From DALYLB01 sp046154695 (GTDB taxonomy: Bacteria; Acidobacteriota; Blastocatellia; RBC074): 15,223 nt of DNA. Both the position numbers and the translations under genes were made by a program. Of this stretch, positions 14,409 to 15,223 are shown in pieces. Numbering within the stretch: the first letter of the stretch is position 1; each line of letters opens with the position of its first letter. The notes beneath the pieces were generated by a model. That model was not told the DNA's origin. It saw only the letters and a list, made by a program, of their open reading frames with translations, and did not search any database. The stretch covers positions 1 to 15,223 of the forward strand of contig JBJXFI010000341.1 in the NCBI GenBank assembly GCA_046154695.1, written 5' to 3'.

Positions 14409-15223
14409 ATGCTTCGAGGCGCGGGGATCGGCATCGTCTGGGCCGCGCTCTACTACGACACGATGCGCAGGTTGGTGGGGGATTGGATCGTGGACGAGAA
14501 CTATTCGCATGGATTTCTGCTTCCGGCGATCAGTCTCTTCGCGATCTGGAGCGATCGGGCAAGGCTTCGCGCGACGCCGGTTGCGCCCCGCGCGTTGCTC
14601 GGGATGGGAATGATGGCCGCGGCGCTGCTCGCACTGTTCGCGGGCATTGTCAGCGCGGAGCTCTATCTGGCGCGAATTTCGATTCTGATTTCATTGTCGG
14701 CGCTGGCGGTCTATTTTGGCGGATTGGGCTGGATGCGGGGGCTGGCTTTTCCGATCGGCGTGTTGTTTCTCGCGATCCCGGTTCCCAGCCTCGTCTTCAA
14801 TCAGGCGGCGTTTCCGATGCAGTTGCTGGCATCGGACGTTGCGGCGCGCGCGATCCGGTGGTTCGGAGTGCCGGTGTTGCGGGAGGGAAATATCATCGAA
14901 CTGGCGCAGATGAAGCTGCAGGTCGTGGAGGCCTGCAGCGGAATTCGTTCGCTGGTCTCGCTCTCGGCGGTGGCGGTGGTCTACGCCTGGTTCACCGAGA
15001 CGCATTGGTGGCGAAGAGTGTCGCTGGTCGCTGCCGTGGCCCCGATCGCGATTCTGACGAACGCCGCGAGAGTCGCGGGGACGGGATTGATGGCGCATCG
15101 CTGGGGGCTGCAAGCGGCGGAAGGATTTCTGCATCGCTTCTCGGGATGGCTGGTCTTTCTGATCGCGGTCTTGCTGCTGATGGCGTTCGCGCATACGCTG
15201 AGCGCGGCGGAACAACTCCTCCG
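14409..15223 (+). CDS. Exosortase (archaeosortase/exosortase family), 3' end outside window
   Basis: The frame stays open to the right edge, giving 271 residues so far of a multi-pass inner-membrane transpeptidase. The family signature is complete: NYSHGFLLP (residues 31-39) after the first segment, EACSGIRSL (174-182) with catalytic Cys176, LTNAARVAGTGLMAHRWG (216-233) with Arg221, and FLHRFSGW (240-247) with His242. These are the conserved Cys-Arg-His of exosortases. Hydrophobic segments at about 65-83, 90-108, 110-126, 183-195, 203-217 and 245-261 fit the family. Exosortases recognise PEP-CTERM-type C-terminal tails, cut them and anchor or pass on the cargo, often beside exopolysaccharide genes. 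An EpsI-like extension or separate epsI gene may lie outside the window. The ATG at 14409 with GGAAGG upstream is the chosen start; a GTG at 14364 would lengthen the short first membrane segment. The subtype cannot be assigned. Confidence 0.9.
   Translation, partial: MLRGAGIGIVWAALYYDTMRRLVGDWIVDENYSHGFLLPAISLFAIWSDRARLRATPVAPRALLGMGMMAAALLALFAGIVSAELYLARISILISLSALAVYFGGLGWMRGLAFPIGVLFLAIPVPSLVFNQAAFPMQLLASDVAARAIRWFGVPVLREGNIIELAQMKLQVVEACSGIRSLVSLSAVAVVYAWFTETHWWRRVSLVAAVAPIAILTNAARVAGTGLMAHRWGLQAAEGFLHRFSGWLVFLIAVLLLMAFAHTLSAAEQLL

Noticed and set aside
14067..14510. Minus-strand frames of 90 and 147 codons upstream of and overlapping the exosortase start
   Set aside because: Composition is unlike a protein, there is no ribosome site, and they overlap the supported exosortase start.
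14691..15215. Minus-strand open frame of 174 codons at the right edge
   Set aside because: It is opposite the exosortase, whose frame shows all catalytic motifs; the minus-strand product is His/Arg/Gln-rich low complexity.

Overview
The window looks like chromosomal DNA of an Acidobacteriota-type bacterium. This rests on gene content, not on a marker gene. It has a very large outer-membrane receptor with an N-terminal carboxypeptidase-regulatory-like domain (the Oar-like type much expanded in Acidobacteriota), a tetratricopeptide (TPR) gene overlapping an FG-GAP/ASPIC-UnbV (CRTAC1-type) gene, long secreted carbohydrate-active proteins and an exosortase. The coding DNA is GC-rich, so strong third-position bias produces many long antisense shadow frames. 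No rRNA, tRNA, CRISPR array, insertion sequence or phage gene was seen.

Layout. Bases 1-1568 (+) hold the 3' part of a glycoside hydrolase family 127 (DUF1680) gene whose start lies left of the window. After a 108-base gap comes a 1085-residue Oar-like TonB-dependent receptor (1677-4934, +), closed by a strong intrinsic terminator (4954-4999). Directly after it a secreted TPR protein (5025-6461, +) overlaps by four bases a secreted seven-motif FG-GAP/ASPIC-UnbV protein (6458-8233, +). Two minus-strand genes follow: a multi-pass membrane protein of unknown function (8339-9190) and a 1397-residue secreted multidomain protein (9581-13774). The latter has a RIFT-barrel-like N-terminus, an alpha-toroid-like core, an F5/8-type C (discoidin) domain and two Ig/FnIII-like domains, and is best explained as a PcRGLX/YetA-like polysaccharide lyase. 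A 634-base gap that is relatively AT-rich in its middle part separates it from a divergent exosortase gene (14409 to beyond the right edge).

How the parts may work together (inference). The GH127 enzyme, the receptor and the lyase-like protein are all suited to breaking down and importing plant or microbial polysaccharides containing arabinose or rhamnogalacturonan. The TPR and FG-GAP proteins carry almost the same signal-peptide ending and are translationally coupled, so they are probably exported together and act in the periplasm or at the cell surface. The exosortase most likely begins a separate locus for protein sorting or exopolysaccharide. I see no convincing PEP-CTERM cargo inside the window. 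The most unusual items are the modular lyase-like protein, the orphan membrane protein and the structured non-coding region at 13775-14408. I found no clear evidence of a wholly new system.
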